Assembly: GCA_964006375.1 (NCBI GenBank)
Contig: OZ023262.1
Location: forward strand, 193,482,907-193,546,906
Direction: 5' to 3'
Length of the DNA stretch: 64,000 nt
From: Tillus elongatus
Taxonomy: Eukaryota; Arthropoda; Insecta; Coleoptera; Cleridae
The position numbers and the translations under genes are program-made. The stretch's first letter is position 1; each line of letters begins with the position of its first letter. Of this stretch, positions 50,824 to 63,659 are shown piece by piece. Under the pieces are notes generated by a model that saw only the letters and a program-made list of their open reading frames with translations, was not told the origin of the DNA and searched no databases.

Positions 50824-53800
50824 ATGCCCACCAACTTAAGGTGCATTCAAGCTAATCTGCATCATGCTAAGGCTGCGACATACCTCCTTAGCATGAAATT
50901 AAAGGAAGAGCAAATAGATATTGCTCTTCTCCAAGAGCCCTGGACCGCTAATTCGGAACGAACTAAAGGGCTGGGTAACACTTCTGGTAAGATAGTAGAG
51001 GTGGGCTCTGGTACTAAACCCAGAGCCTGTATCTGGATCAGAAACAACTTGCAGTATTTTACACTTTCAGAGTACTGCACCAAGGACATGGCATCCATCC
51101 ATCTCGTGATCACATCCGGGGGGACTAGGCTGGAAGTAGTGGCCTGTTCGGCCTATTTCCCTGGAGAGAGAGATGCAGAACAACCACCTCCAGCAGAAGT
51201 GCGGAAATTGATCGCCTACTGCAAGAGGAACAATTATCACCTCGTAATGGGGTGTGATGCGAACTCCCATCACTTGGCTTGGGGGAGCACGGACACTAAC
51301 AGACGAGGTGAATCATTATTTGAATACATTTTAGGGGAGGAGCTGGTTGTCAACAACATAGGCTCGGAACCCACCTTTCTTACAGCTAACCGGAGAGAGG
51401 TTTTAGATCTTACGATCAGCTCAAGGCTTTTGAGCTCAAAAATCCTCAAATGGAGGGTGTCGTCTGAACCCTCATGTTCAGACCATGCCCATATCCTATT
51501 TGAAATTGAAACAGGCCCTAGACCTGTGTTAGAGTATCGGGACCCGAGGAGGACGGATTGGGAGGGATACAAACAGTCCCTCGCCTGCAGACTTGGGTCC
51601 GCAATCCCCACAGTGAGGGATCGTGATGAGATCGAGATTGCGGCCGAACAGGTTAGGGAAGCTGTGGTCTCTGCCTATCACGAAAACTGTCCACTGAGGT
51701 CAAAGAAAGACAGTCGGGGGTCTACTTGGTGGAATAATAACCTCGATAAACTACGAAGAGAAGTTAGACGTCTCTTCAATCGTGCTAAGATTACAGGCAA
51801 CTGGGAGCAATATAAAACTGCTCTAACGCATTATAATAAAGAGATCAGGAACGCTAAGAGGGAGTCCTGGAGGAGGTTCTGCGGGGACATTAATAATGTG
51901 CCCAGCAGCGCCAGAATCCACAGGATTCTCTCACGCGACCGTGTACAGGAACTGGGATCGATAAAACGACCAGATGGTTCCTTTACTGAATCTCGGAAAG
52001 AAACGTTAGAGCTCTTAGCACACACACACTTCCCAGATTGTCTGATCCTGAGCAACGGTGAGGTCCTACCAGCTGAGGGACGATCTAAACGCCCCCAAAG
52101 GGAGGACTGGCTAGTTGCTCGGAGAATAGTTACAGCCTCGGCAGTGGAGTGTGCTGTGAATCATTTCCAGCCATTCAAGTCGCCAGGGGAGGATGGGGTG
52201 GTACCGGTCCTACTACAAAAGGGACTGGAGATTCTCCTACCCTTCCTTATCAGGCTGTTCAGAGCCAGTCTGGCCTGGAACTATATTCCTTCCAGCTGGA
52301 CGGTGGTTAGGGGGGTTTACATTCCCAAATTGGGACGTAATGACCTCCTACCTACTTCACTGAGACCTCTCAGTATTACATCATTCCTCCTGAAGGGATT
52401 GGAAAAAATACTGGACGGACACATTAGGGGGAACATCTTACCCAAGAACCCCCTAAATACCCACCAGTATGCCTATCAAACTGGCAAATCAACTGAGTTA
52501 GCGCTCAATAACCTCGTCGAGAAGATCACACACTCTCTGGAAAATGGAGAGGTTGCGGTGGCGGCATTTCTCGACATAGAAGGAGCATTTAATAATGCAT
52601 TACCGATCTCCCTCTACGAGGCCACTATCGCTAGGGGGGTGGAATCTACCATCTGTGGCTGGATCGGAAACATGCTGCACAATCGGACCATTATTACCTC
52701 ATTACGGGGAGAGGTGGTCAGCGTTAGGGCTGCGAGAGGGTGTCCTCAGGGGGGCGTTCTATCCCCCCTGTTGTGGTCCCTCTTTGTGGACGACCTGCTG
52801 GCTATCCTCGGACTCTGGGAGGTTGAGGTCCAGGCGTATGCGGATGATCTTGTCATAATGGTTAGAGGCAAATCTGAGGAGGAACTGTCTAGTACTCTTC
52901 AAGAAGCACTAAATGTAGTCAATGATTGTGCCGTAGGGAACAGATGTCTGTGAACCCTTGCAAAACGATCATTGTCCCGTTCACCAGAAGAAGAAGGTTG
53001 GACAAATTAAAACCACCTAATCTTATGGGGGAAAACATTCCATTTTCGGACCAAGCAAAATATCTGGGAGTTATCCTAGATAAGAAGCTCAACTGGGACA
53101 GACAGTTAGAAAATGTTATCCGCAGGGCTAAGATGTCCCTGTGGACCTGCCGGAGAATCTGTGGGAACAACTGGGGAACAAACCCCCAACAGATGTACTG
53201 GCTCTATGTAGTGGTTATCAGACCTATGATAACATATGGAGCCATAATTTGGTGGCCTAAGGTGCTACGTGGTACCGCGAGGGCCAAACTGGCTCATCTA
53301 CAGAGACAAGCATGTCTGATGATAACGGGAGCGATAAGCACCGCACCATCAGTCGCTCTGGAGGTCCTCCTCAATATTCCCCCACTTCACATATGGTTGG
53401 AGAGGGTGGCGAGGTGGACAACGTACAGACTAAAACAAACGGCAGATAACATGCCGAGGGAAGTCAGTCTGAGGGGGTCCGGACTCCTTGATGACAGTGA
53501 TTGTCACAGGATTCTGGGAATGGTCTCGGACTTGATGCCTACAAAAATCAGCAGAGATCTGTCTTTCAAGACCGTCCTCCCGGAAAGGGAGGACTGGGAC
53601 CGGAACCACTCGACCCTGTTGAGAGCGGACCTCTGCTGGTACTCTGACGGCTCCAAAACCAATATGGGAGTAGGAGCCGGCGCATATGGGGGCAGCACCG
53701 ATGCTAGACTATCAGCTAGCCTCGGCAAGTACGCAACCATACACCAGGCAGAAGTTTATGCCATCGAGATGTGTGCAAAGGAAAGCTTAAAAGACCTATG

Positions 53801-54470
53801 CACAAACAAATCGATAAAGATATTTGCAGATAGCCAAGCTGCAATAAAGGCTCTTGGTTCCTACCGTTGCAATTCAAAGACGGTATGGAGTTGTAAATCT
53901 GCCCTTAACGAATTGGGCAGCTGTAATGAGGTGTCGCTGGTCTGGATACCGGGTCACTCGGACCATGATGGCAACGTTGCGGCAGACGCGCTTGCCAGGA
54001 GTGGTGCCCAGTGTGACTTTGTCGGACCAGAACCGGTGCTGGGAATAACATCTTGCACAGCAAAACGCACCTTAAAGACCTGGACAGATAGAAGGACAAT
54101 TCAATATTGGCAAAATCTTCCAGGATTAGCTCACTCTAAGGCCTTCATAAATGGCCTGTCTGAGTCAAGGGCTAAGAAACTTCTAGAGTTGAACAGACAA
54201 CAACTGAGTACTCTAGTCGGCCTGTATACAGGACACTGTCGCTTGCGGCATCACATGCACCGTATTGGGATCGGTCAGGAGACCGAGTGCCGGCTGTGTA
54301 TGGAGGATGACGAAACAGCAGAGCACGTGCTGTGTTCCTGTCCGGCAGCGGATAGGACTAGACACCTGCTCTTTGGCAAGGTAAAGCTTGCTCCAGAGGA
54401 TCTGGATCAACTTTCGCCCGCAAAGGTTATCGACCTCTGTAGGAGGCTGGATTTGTTGGGCGAAATATAG
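50824..54470 (+). pseudogene. Retrotransposon pol: APE endonuclease, RT, RNase H, Cys/His knuckle; one frameshift
   Basis: Start MPTNLRCIQANLHHAKAAT. Residues 1-220 are the APE-type endonuclease: IQANLHHAK, LLQEPW, CSAYFP, GCDANSHHLAWGS, and the end block SSEPSCSDHAHI. RT spans about residues 450-700: PFKSPGEDGVVPVLLQ, RPLSITSFLLKGLEKIL, AFLDIEGAFNNALP (palm A aspartate), ARGCPQGGVLSPLLWSLFVD, VEVQAYADDLVIMV (catalytic YADD). A one-base change near 52925 shifts the frame; the second part continues MSVNPCKTIIVPFTRR, the thumb, RNase H (WYSDGSKTNMG, HQAEVYAIEMCAKE, IFADSQAAIKALGSY, WIPGHSDHDGNVAADALA) and the knuckle GQETECRLCMEDDETAEHVL then CSCPA, with the stop at 54468-54470. Apart from the single frameshift no stops occur over 3.6 kb, so insertion was recent. 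Confidence 0.92.
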
Positions 54471-54474
54471 ACAT

Positions 54475-54553
54475 TAGGCGTGAGCCACAATAGACCTTAT
54501 GGTCGCGGTGGAGGGACCGATATGGACCACTCACAACTAACCTAACCTAACCT
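54475..54553 (+). repeat. Retrotransposon 3' UTR and (CCTAA)n-like tail
   Basis: TGAGCCACAATAGACC...GGTCGCGGTGGAGGGACC is followed by CTAACCTAACCTAACCT. The same 3' UTR and tail close the copies at 32130-32215 and 37310-37378. Confidence 0.85.
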
Positions 54554-54930
54554 ACTTACTTTGCGCACCTGCGTTCAGAAAACCACAGGTAAAAAGCTCC
54601 ATGTTGATAGGGAAAAAATGTTAATATTTGCTTGAAAATTCAAAGTAGACTGATCTGGCTTAAAATTGAGAGCCTGTCATAAATTTTAATTCTAAACAAG
54701 TTTTGTTAATAACTTTTTGCCGTATCTATATAAACGAAGGTAGTTTACTCTTAACACATTTAATTAAATCAGTTATAAACCACCCTGTATATTAATTGAT
54801 TTTGTTCATTTCCTCAACATCTTAGTTTAAGACAAAGCAAGATCGATTCCGAGAATATCATAATCTAATTCAAAAATTTGTTGTCACTTATACCTTACCC
54901 ACACTCAATCTGTGGACACATATATAAATA

Positions 54931-55689
<759 letters not shown>

Positions 55690-56010
55690 GATTCAACTAA
55701 TATAAGTGAAAAATGGAATAAGAGGCAAAATTGAAAGCTGCCTTGATGAAGATCAGTTCAGATTTAGACCCTTCCAAGGAACTAGAGAATAAGTATTAAA
55801 ACAATAATAGAAAGCAAGCATGAAAGAAACACATACATGCCTTTATTGCTTTGGTACATCTGGTAAAAACATCCAATAATTTGGATACAAAAATATTGTT
55901 TCATGTGATTAAAAGAGCTGGATTGGGATATGGTCGACTTAACATCAACTTCACACCAACTTCTTATTAACGAAATTATAACAGAACATGGCCTAAAATC
56001 AGTTGTACAC
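55690..56010 (+). pseudogene. RTE-like RT fragment
   Basis: Plus strand: RGKIESCLDEDQFRFRPFQG then TRE, the stretch that precedes the palm A motif in RTE-like RT. After frameshifts come KTSNNLDTKILFHVIKRAGL and GYGRL, equivalent to the F-D-V...LW..L region. Catalytic residues are lost. About 100 codons. Confidence 0.6.
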
Positions 56011-56289
56011 ACCTTCATAAAGTTAAACAATGTGGTAGATTTCGTTTTTACCAACCTTTCAATGATAACAACACTTAAAACGTTTTGAGTAGCAACAAAA
56101 ACGTATATTTTTGTATTTGAGGTTATAGCTGTTGTTTCATTGACATATTTGATGCAGATAGGCGGTGTTGTCAGATTCGAAGTTATTTTGTTATTTCTGG
56201 GGAGTACGTTTTTTAGTTTCAGTGAACTCTATTCCAACAAAGAGTACACTGATATTGGGAAATTTTCAGTTGTAACTATGGCACAATGA

Positions 56290-57030
56290 TTAATAAAAGT
56301 GAAAACTTGTATTCTTTCTCAGTTTGTTGCTTTCTTTGACAAAAATATGGAAGTGCAAAACATTGATGATGTTATCAAATTATACAAAGGAATTGCCAAG
56401 GAGTGGGTTATCCAGAAATTTCGAAATTTTCGGGACGTCGTCTCCTGGAAGTTGCTACAACACAATTTACTTGTACAGTTTGGTATGGTTTTATTATCCC
56501 TTATAACCGTCTTGACAGATCCAAATTTCAGTAGGAGAGGGGCATGTGGTGCAGATTGATGAATCTGTGATTACAAAGAGAAAATACCATCGGGGCCAGA
56601 TTGTTCGAGCCAGGTGGGTATTGGGGATCTATGACACCGCCAGGAAGAGGGACTACATTGTCTATGTACCAAACTGGAGATCCGATACAATAATCCCCAT
56701 AATTCAAGGGTTGCGGTTATTGGCTTTGAAATATGGATGGCTGAATCGAGAGCATATCGCATTTTCTCTCAATTGGGTTTTGTGCACAAAACGGTTAACC
56801 ACTCGATGCGTTTTAGAGACCCGACAATGGCTATTTGTACACATCCCGTTGAAGGGTTATGCGCCTCCCTCAAGACATATCTCAGGAGATTGGGGGTTAT
56901 AGCATCTCCATTTTTGCCGGAGTAGGTTGACGTATATGTCTGGAGGCAATATTTTAGGAAGACATCACAACAAAAATATCGCAACATTACAGACCATATT
57001 TCTGAAATATATCGACAACTCATACCTTAC
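56290..57030 (+). pseudogene. Merlin-type (IS1016/ISXO2-like) transposase relic
   Basis: N-terminal part at 56340-56480 (VQNIDDVIKLYKGIAKEWVI). At 56546-56700 the core reads MVQIDESVITKRKYHRGQIV, then RARWVLGIYDTARKRDYIVY and VPNWRSDTIIPIIQ, with the first acidic residue in QIDES. After a frameshift near 56735 comes HKTVNHSMRFRDP (His/Asn block) and the third acidic block THPVEGLCASLKTYLRRLG (VEG for the usual IEG). This order (IDES...NH...EG-SLK) is the DDE/ISXO2 signature of Merlin elements. The second acidic residue is not clear. No TIRs or 8-bp duplication identified. Confidence 0.8.
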
Positions 57031-57039
57031 TCAATAAAT

Positions 57040-58080
57040 ATATTAAAACTACGAATTCTCTGTGTTTTATTTGCCACTGCTTTTTTGAAATTACGAGCGG
57101 ACGCTTAGGATTTCAGCTGAGGTAGGGGTTTCCCTTCCTCTCCCGCGTGCTCACAAGTGCATAAACCACATGAAAAATTTCTTGTAAACGACTGGTTCAA
57201 CGACTAAAATGTGGCAATGCAGCTGAATATTGGCAGTTCAAAACGTACAAATCGTGTGTTTTTGATAACTTTCATTTCTCAATTCGTCTCTTGTCTCTTC
57301 TAAATGGATTTGCTGCAATTTTTTCTTCTTATTATTGCTCTACGTTACATACGCTTTCTTGTGGTGTACACCTTTTCATAAATTTCTGAATGATGTTAAG
57401 TTGACTGTTACCGAATTGAATGGATAAAATAACTGCATTATTCTCAATCTACACAAAAATCAAAATCAAAGTACCACAATAGATATTATCGGGTATGAAA
57501 TTGAAGCTAAAATAAGAAGAGATGTACAGTTGGTAATAACATAAGGACTAAAAAGCATTGCCATCAATCACACTGCATTAGCTGCCTATTATGCGAATTT
57601 CCATAGTGTGACAGTGTATGGTATTCTCCTCTAAAAGCTTCATCTGAATCAGAGACAATTTTCCTGCTACAAAATAAAGCAGAGGTCGCTTGGCAGTTTA
57701 CAGTTTAGGGATTCTTGCAGAAGCAGTCTCAGTGAACTGGGAATACAAATGAAACCAACGCAACAGTAAGGACTCTAAGGTTGTCCTTAGGGAGGCGTGT
57801 TATCGCCTCTGCTGTGGTAGCTCGTTGTTGGTACATAGGATGTAATAAGATATATTTCAGACTTATGTTAGAGACATCTTTACAATAATGGTTCAACCCG
57901 TTCCTAGGGGGTTCCCCTCTTTTATACGTTTAGCATTCAGCACTAGCGTGTCAGTTAGCTCCTGAGTTTCTCACATAAAGTTGAGTAATTTTCTGTTGGT
58001 GTTGAAAGGGTTGAAGATTTAATACATGTAGGAAAGGCATGTATGAAAAATATATAAAATTAATTACAAGCATCGTAAAA
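57040..58080. other. Mostly unassigned, with a short RT scrap
   Basis: At 57780-57835 a plus frame reads GCP, stop, GGVLSPLLW, matching the RT block QGGVLSPLLW of R1/LOA-like elements; too short to classify. Nothing else recognised. Confidence 0.45.
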
Positions 58081-59097
58081 AATGTACTTGCACCCACAAT
58101 CAAGCAAGAATTATGTCAGGAGCTGAGAAAAACTAACTGCTCTATGCTTGTGGAGCTACTGAGCTACTAGGCTTAATCCTCATAAAGGGTGATGAGGGTA
58201 CAGCAAAAGGCCTCTATACTTTATATAAAAATTGTTTGGACGGTTTAAATTTAAAAGTTGACAATATTGTTGGTTGTTGCTTTGATAACGCAAGGATTAT
58301 GATGGGGAAGAAAGAATCATTCAAAACCTATGTTTTAAAAGATAATCCTCACATTGTCACAAATGGATGCATTTGCACCTCAGCCCACTTAATTGCTGCT
58401 GCAGCCAGCCAAGAGTTACCGAGCAATATAGAGACGTTATTACAAAATATCAGTAATTATTTTTCTCAAAGTCCAAAGAGGCAGGTGATTTTAGAAGAGC
58501 TTCAACAATATATGCAAGCAGTCCAACTGAAAATTTTAAGCCCTTGCAAAACCAGATGGTTGGCGTTATCAAATTGTGTTGAGAGATTAATTGATCAGTG
58601 GAATGTCCTTCAGGAGATTTTTCGATTAGCTGCCTTTGGGGAAAAAACCCTGTACCCACTATGATACTCAATAAAATGCAAAATCCGTACATCAAGGCAT
58701 TCTATTTTTAAAATACATTCTCCCGATTTTTAATTCCTTCAATTATATGTTTCAATCTTCAAAAATTCTCGTTCATAAAATATATGTAGAAAGTAAGAGA
58801 TTCGTGAAAAATCTATGTTTAAATTTTGTCAAACCTTCTTGTTACTCAAGCGATGCGGAACTTGATCAATTAAATGTATTCAATCCACATGTGTTACTTC
58901 CTATTAATGTGATTGATGTTGGTACCGGTACCACGAATTTACTCAAAGACTGCAATAAAACTGATAATGAGCATTTTAAACTCAAATCTTTAAAATGTTA
59001 TCAAAATACAGTATTCCAAGCGTTTAAGATTTCCCATCAACGACACCTTTTTTAAAAACATTTCATTTGTACAACCGCAAAATGCTATGAATATTTG

Positions 59098-59163
59098 CTT
59101 TGCTTGTCAATAAGATTTTTATCTTTGGACAATAAAGCACCTATCTATCTATCTATCTATCTA
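59098..59163 (+). mobile_element. CR1/Jockey-like non-LTR 3' end with (ATCT)n tail
   Basis: TGTCAATAAGATTTTTATCT then TTGGACAATAAAGCACC and (TATC)n. Nearly identical to 61097-61157, so it is a very short, 5'-truncated copy of the same family inside the hAT relic. Confidence 0.75.
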
Positions 59164-59454
59164 AAATATGACCTGGGCGCTATAATTAACAAGTTTGAAA
59201 ATTAAATTGATCCAGCAAAACCCTAAGTGAATATAATAGTCCTAAAATTTATTTTTCTGAAGAAGAAAAATTAGGCTTATCTAAAACCACAACTTAAAAG
59301 AAGTCTGGACCACATTGTTGGAACTGAAAAATTTTAATGATGAGTTTGAATTTATAAATATAAGTACGCTCGCTTTAGCGATCCTTATTTTAACTCATGG
59401 CAAAGCTGATGTCAAAAGAGTATTTTTAATAATGACAGATGTTAAGTATATTCC

Positions 59455-60380
59455 GACAGCCCCCCTAAACGTGACATACGCACTGTACGCAGACGACACT
59501 ACCATCCTCAGCAATTCCACTCAGCCGAGGATAATAACCGAACGACTTCAGACCGCCGTAGTCGAGCTGCAAGCATGGTATAGGAAATCCCTTCTAGCCA
59601 TAAACCCTGATAAATGTTCAGCCATCCTATTTTCCAAGAGGAGACACACACCTAACGAACACGTATCATTAGACAACAGTCTAATTCCCTGGCAAGATTC
59701 CACCAAATACCTCAGGGTTTTCCTCGACAAACACTTAACATGGCGCCCCCATGTCGATCACGCCCGAAAAAAAGCCTCGATGTTCATCTCGAAGCTGTTC
59801 CCACTTCTAAATAGAAATTCCAAACTGTCCATGAACAACAAGTTGCTCATGTACAAAGTCATCATCCGGCCAGCCTTGACCTATGCATCACCTGCATGGG
59901 CCAACGCAGATGCAACACAGATCAAGACCCTTCAAATCATCCAGAACAAAATTCTGAGAATGGTTACCGGAGCGCCATGGTTTGTCCGAAACAGTCAGAT
60001 TCACTCTGATCTGGAAATTCCTTCGATACTTGAGTTCATAATTCAACTATCCACAACTCAGTTCGAAAAAGCCGCTTCTCACCCAAATACTCTTCTCCGT
60101 AGTACCACCGACTACGATGAGCAACTTCCACATAAGCATAAGCGTCCAAAGCTTCTACTTACCCGCTAACGCCCCCGCGGCAAAAACAGAATGGAAACAT
60201 TCATACCCAAAAAGTCATTGTGTGAAATCTTTCCGATGGAGGTATAGACAAGGTCCGGTACTTCCAGGGAGGGGGTTTTAGTGAGTACAGTCTCACAGTA
60301 CCTCGATATCCCACGACACTTACGGGGCCGTGAATAGGGTCTGCATGAGCATTTCTCCCTCCTTTATCAAAAAAAAAAAA
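59455..60380 (+). pseudogene. Jockey-like non-LTR relic (RT palm to C-terminus), poly(A)
   Basis: Starts within the RT at LNVTYALYADDTTILSNSTQ (catalytic YADD near 59488), then LQAWYRKSLLAINPDKCSAI, DSTKYLRVFLDKHLTWRPHV, VIIRPALTYASPAWANADAT, QIIQNKILRMVTGAPWFVRN and the stop at 60167-60169. A 200-bp 3' UTR ends in a poly(A) run at 60369-60384. The ORF from the truncation point to the stop is intact. Fused in frame to upstream hAT sequence by chance. Confidence 0.88.
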
Positions 60381-60639
60381 AAAATGTCAAAAAAAAAACT
60401 GCCTCTTGTTCTTAAGATTGTTATTAAGAATAAAATTAGAGTTAGCAACTAAAGAAAACTGCTGCAATACTTATCCAACAGGAGAAAGCCATGAAAAAAT
60501 TCACAGTTTATGTATTCCTTTAAAACGCAGAAAGAATCACTGAAGGTGTCATTCATTTCATTTGTGTTAGTGATTTATGAAACTGTTATTTGACTTGAAC
60601 GTACTCACTTTTATTTTCCTCACCAAAGTTCTTATTTAT

Positions 60640-61160
60640 TCAGGTCAGTGTCTTCTCGTGATACAAGACAAAAGAACTGCATTCCTCTTCCTATACCGTC
60701 CACGTCATTATTAAAGAGGTCATTGATATATAATAGTAAAAAGATATTTAACCAGATACCACTAAACTTGAGGAGGATTGGTGACATTGAAATTTTTAGG
60801 AAAGAGCTTAAGGAATTTTTAATTGAAAAATGTTATTATTCAATAGATGAATTTTGTAATGATGCACTACTGTGACAGATTCGATTGGTTGTTTTCATTT
60901 GAGCTGCTTTCTATATATTGTGTGTTTTTATTATATTGTTAGTCAGCTGTGTATTTATGTTTATATTGTTTTTTATATCGTTATTTATATATAGTTATAC
61001 TAGTTACATGTGCACTTATATTACTATTTGTTGTGAACTTATATTTTTGTGTTTTTATCTTTTGACAACTTTTACTTTTATATGTTAACACTTTGTTTGT
61101 CAATAAGATTTTTATCTTTGGACAATAAAGCATCTATCTATCTATCTATCTATCTATTTT
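60640..61160 (+). pseudogene. CR1/Jockey-like non-LTR 3' fragment with (ATCT)n tail
   Basis: C-terminus of an RT ORF: SLIYNSKKIFNQIPLNLRRI then GDIEIFRKELKEFLIEKCYY, stop at 60873-60875; then a T-rich 3' UTR, GTCAATAAGATTTTTATCTT, GGACAATAAAGCATC and (TATC)n. The tail matches 59098-59163. 5'-truncated. Confidence 0.72.
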
Positions 61161-61305
61161 ATACATATTGTTAGTGATTTATGGAACTGTCATTTGACTT
61201 TAATGTACCTTTTTGTGAGAAGAATAAAGATAATTTTCTTTGGGTGCCAAACTTTTTTTTTTTAAATCTTAAACAAAAAAATTACCTATTGAAATATAAT
61301 TGCAC

Positions 61306-61572
61306 CATGTAGCGGGGAGTAGCTTAATTAAAATAATGCTGGCTGTAGCAGAGAGTAGCAGAATGTTCACAGTCATGTAGCGATATTGGTCATTTTTGAG
61401 TTGGAAACACTGGTCAAGTAACAAGTAACTGGAAGTGTCAAGATGAAGTATGGGACAACGAAAAAATGATCAATTACGGTTGGGATTTATTTGATGTAGT
61501 TGTGTTAAAGACAGCTTCAATAGAAGTATTTTAAGTTGAAATTTCGAACTTCGTCATTAATTTTATGTAACA
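61306..61572 (+). repeat. Possible 5' LTR of the Ty3/Gypsy-like element
   Basis: Begins TGTAGCGGGG and ends TTATGTAACA, followed by ATTAGTATCAGAAATGCGAC, which may be a primer-binding site. gag-like sequence starts just after. No matching 3' LTR was found inside the window, so this is tentative. Confidence 0.4.
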
Positions 61573-61589
61573 ATTAGTATCAGAAATGC

Positions 61590-62700
<1,111 letters not shown>

Positions 62701-62859
62701 AGAGGCTGTACTGATAGCTAACCCTAAGACAGCGTTATATAGGCAGTAAATGTGGATAAAAAGCAAAATCACCCCAAAAACGACAAAATAATAACAGGCA
62801 GTTATGCGCTAGATACGTCTTTCGACAACGAACTTGACTTCATCAGTAGCTGTCGCTAC

Positions 62860-63655
62860 ACAGCTACTTGCTAGTAATGATGGACTATTTCACGAAATGG
62901 TCTGAAGCGATACCAGTACCTGATCAAGAGGCAGAAACTGAGTCCAGTGCATTGGTGGAGTGTGTTATCTCTAGGTTCGGAGTCGTGATGGAGCTACACT
63001 CGGACCAAGGAAGAAACTTCGAATTGATTATCTTCCACATAGTCATAAAGCTGCTGGGCATCCATGAGACCAGGAGAACCCCTCTCCATCCACAATCTAA
63101 TAGGATGGTAAAACAGTTCAACCAGACTATCCTGCAGTATCTATCAAAATTTGTAGAAAAAGAACATAACTGGGACAAATTGACAACACTCTGTCTAATT
63201 ACATATCGCTCCGCAACTCATGAAAAAACTCAGTTCACACCTTTAGTAATGAATTTTGGTTGTGAGCTTCGACTTCCTTTGTTTCGGTGGTGCGCCAGAA
63301 AAATAACAAACAGAAAATGTTCCTTCTTATGTCACTTCTCTACAAGAGAAGCTACAATAATTTCAAGAGTTTGCAAGGCAGCATATAAAGGTAGCTAGTG
63401 ATAGAATCAAGGCAAGATATGACTTTCGTGTATCAGATCTACAGTATCACGAAGAAGACAAGGTGTGGCCCTATAATCAGAGGAAAGTTATTGGGAAGTG
63501 TCCAAAATTACCACAAAATTGGGAAGGCCTGTACATGGTAATCAGATGTCAGCATGATGTGGTGTTTCGAATACAAAAGTCACGGACTAGAAAACTAAAA
63601 GTAGTGCACGGAGACAGACTGGCCAGAGAGGATAGTGTTACAAAAGCGCACTGAT
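62860..63655 (+). pseudogene. Ty3/Gypsy-type integrase relic
   Basis: Integrase core: MLVMMDYFTKWSEAIPVPDQ (first aspartate), VMELHSDQGRNFE (second), PLHPQSNRMVKQFNQTI then LQYLSKFVEKEHNWDK (region of the glutamate), TYRSATHEKTQFTPLVMNFG. After frameshifts near 63280-63400 comes the post-core VWPYNQRKVIGKCPKLPQNW then EGLYMVIRCQHDVVFRIQ, up to a stop at 63652. Protease, RT and RNase H between gag and integrase are absent (only about 160 bp separate them), so the element is internally deleted. Confidence 0.85.
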
Positions 63656-63659
63656 GACG

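Larger units (their letters stand above)
50201..54553 (+). mobile_element. Non-LTR retrotransposon (EN-RT-RNase H), near full length, 12-13 bp TSD, CCTAA-repeat tail
   Basis: Target duplication (T)ACTTACTTTGCG at 50188-50200 and 54553-54565. Begins GGGTGTAAAGTTAG. A 620-bp leader with a short ORF, then one large ORF broken once near 52925, then a 70-bp 3' UTR ending CTAACCTAACCTAACCT. Two truncated relatives share the 3' end (31739, 36272). The presence of an APE-type endonuclease, RT, RNase H and a C-terminal knuckle places it in the I/R1/LOA assemblage; the exact clade needs a tree. Confidence 0.88.
58090..60480 (+). pseudogene. hAT-type transposase relic, interrupted by two non-LTR insertions
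   Basis: 58236-58664: VDNIVGCCFDNARIMMGKKE (DDE first aspartate region, CFDNA), NGCICTSAHLIAAAASQELP (the C..H motif of hAT), SPCKTRWLALSNCVERLIDQ then WNVL (the CxxRW/TRW motif). 58747-59055: SAELDQLNVFNPHVLLPINV-like stretch. 59310-59455: NFNDEFEFINISTLALAILI then LTHGKADVKRVFLIMTDVK, the hAT C-terminal dimerisation region. Frame breaks occur near 58665 and 59055. Inserted pieces are a CR1-like 3' end (59098-59163) and a Jockey-like element (about 59455-60380). TIRs not found. Confidence 0.78.

Noticed and set aside
51067..53740. Minus-strand ORFs opposite the retrotransposon pol
   Set aside because: They are antisense shadows of an intact coding frame.
54500..54560. An interstitial telomere array
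   Set aside because: Only about three CCTAA units are present, and they occur precisely at the 3' end of each copy of one retrotransposon family, so they are its tail.
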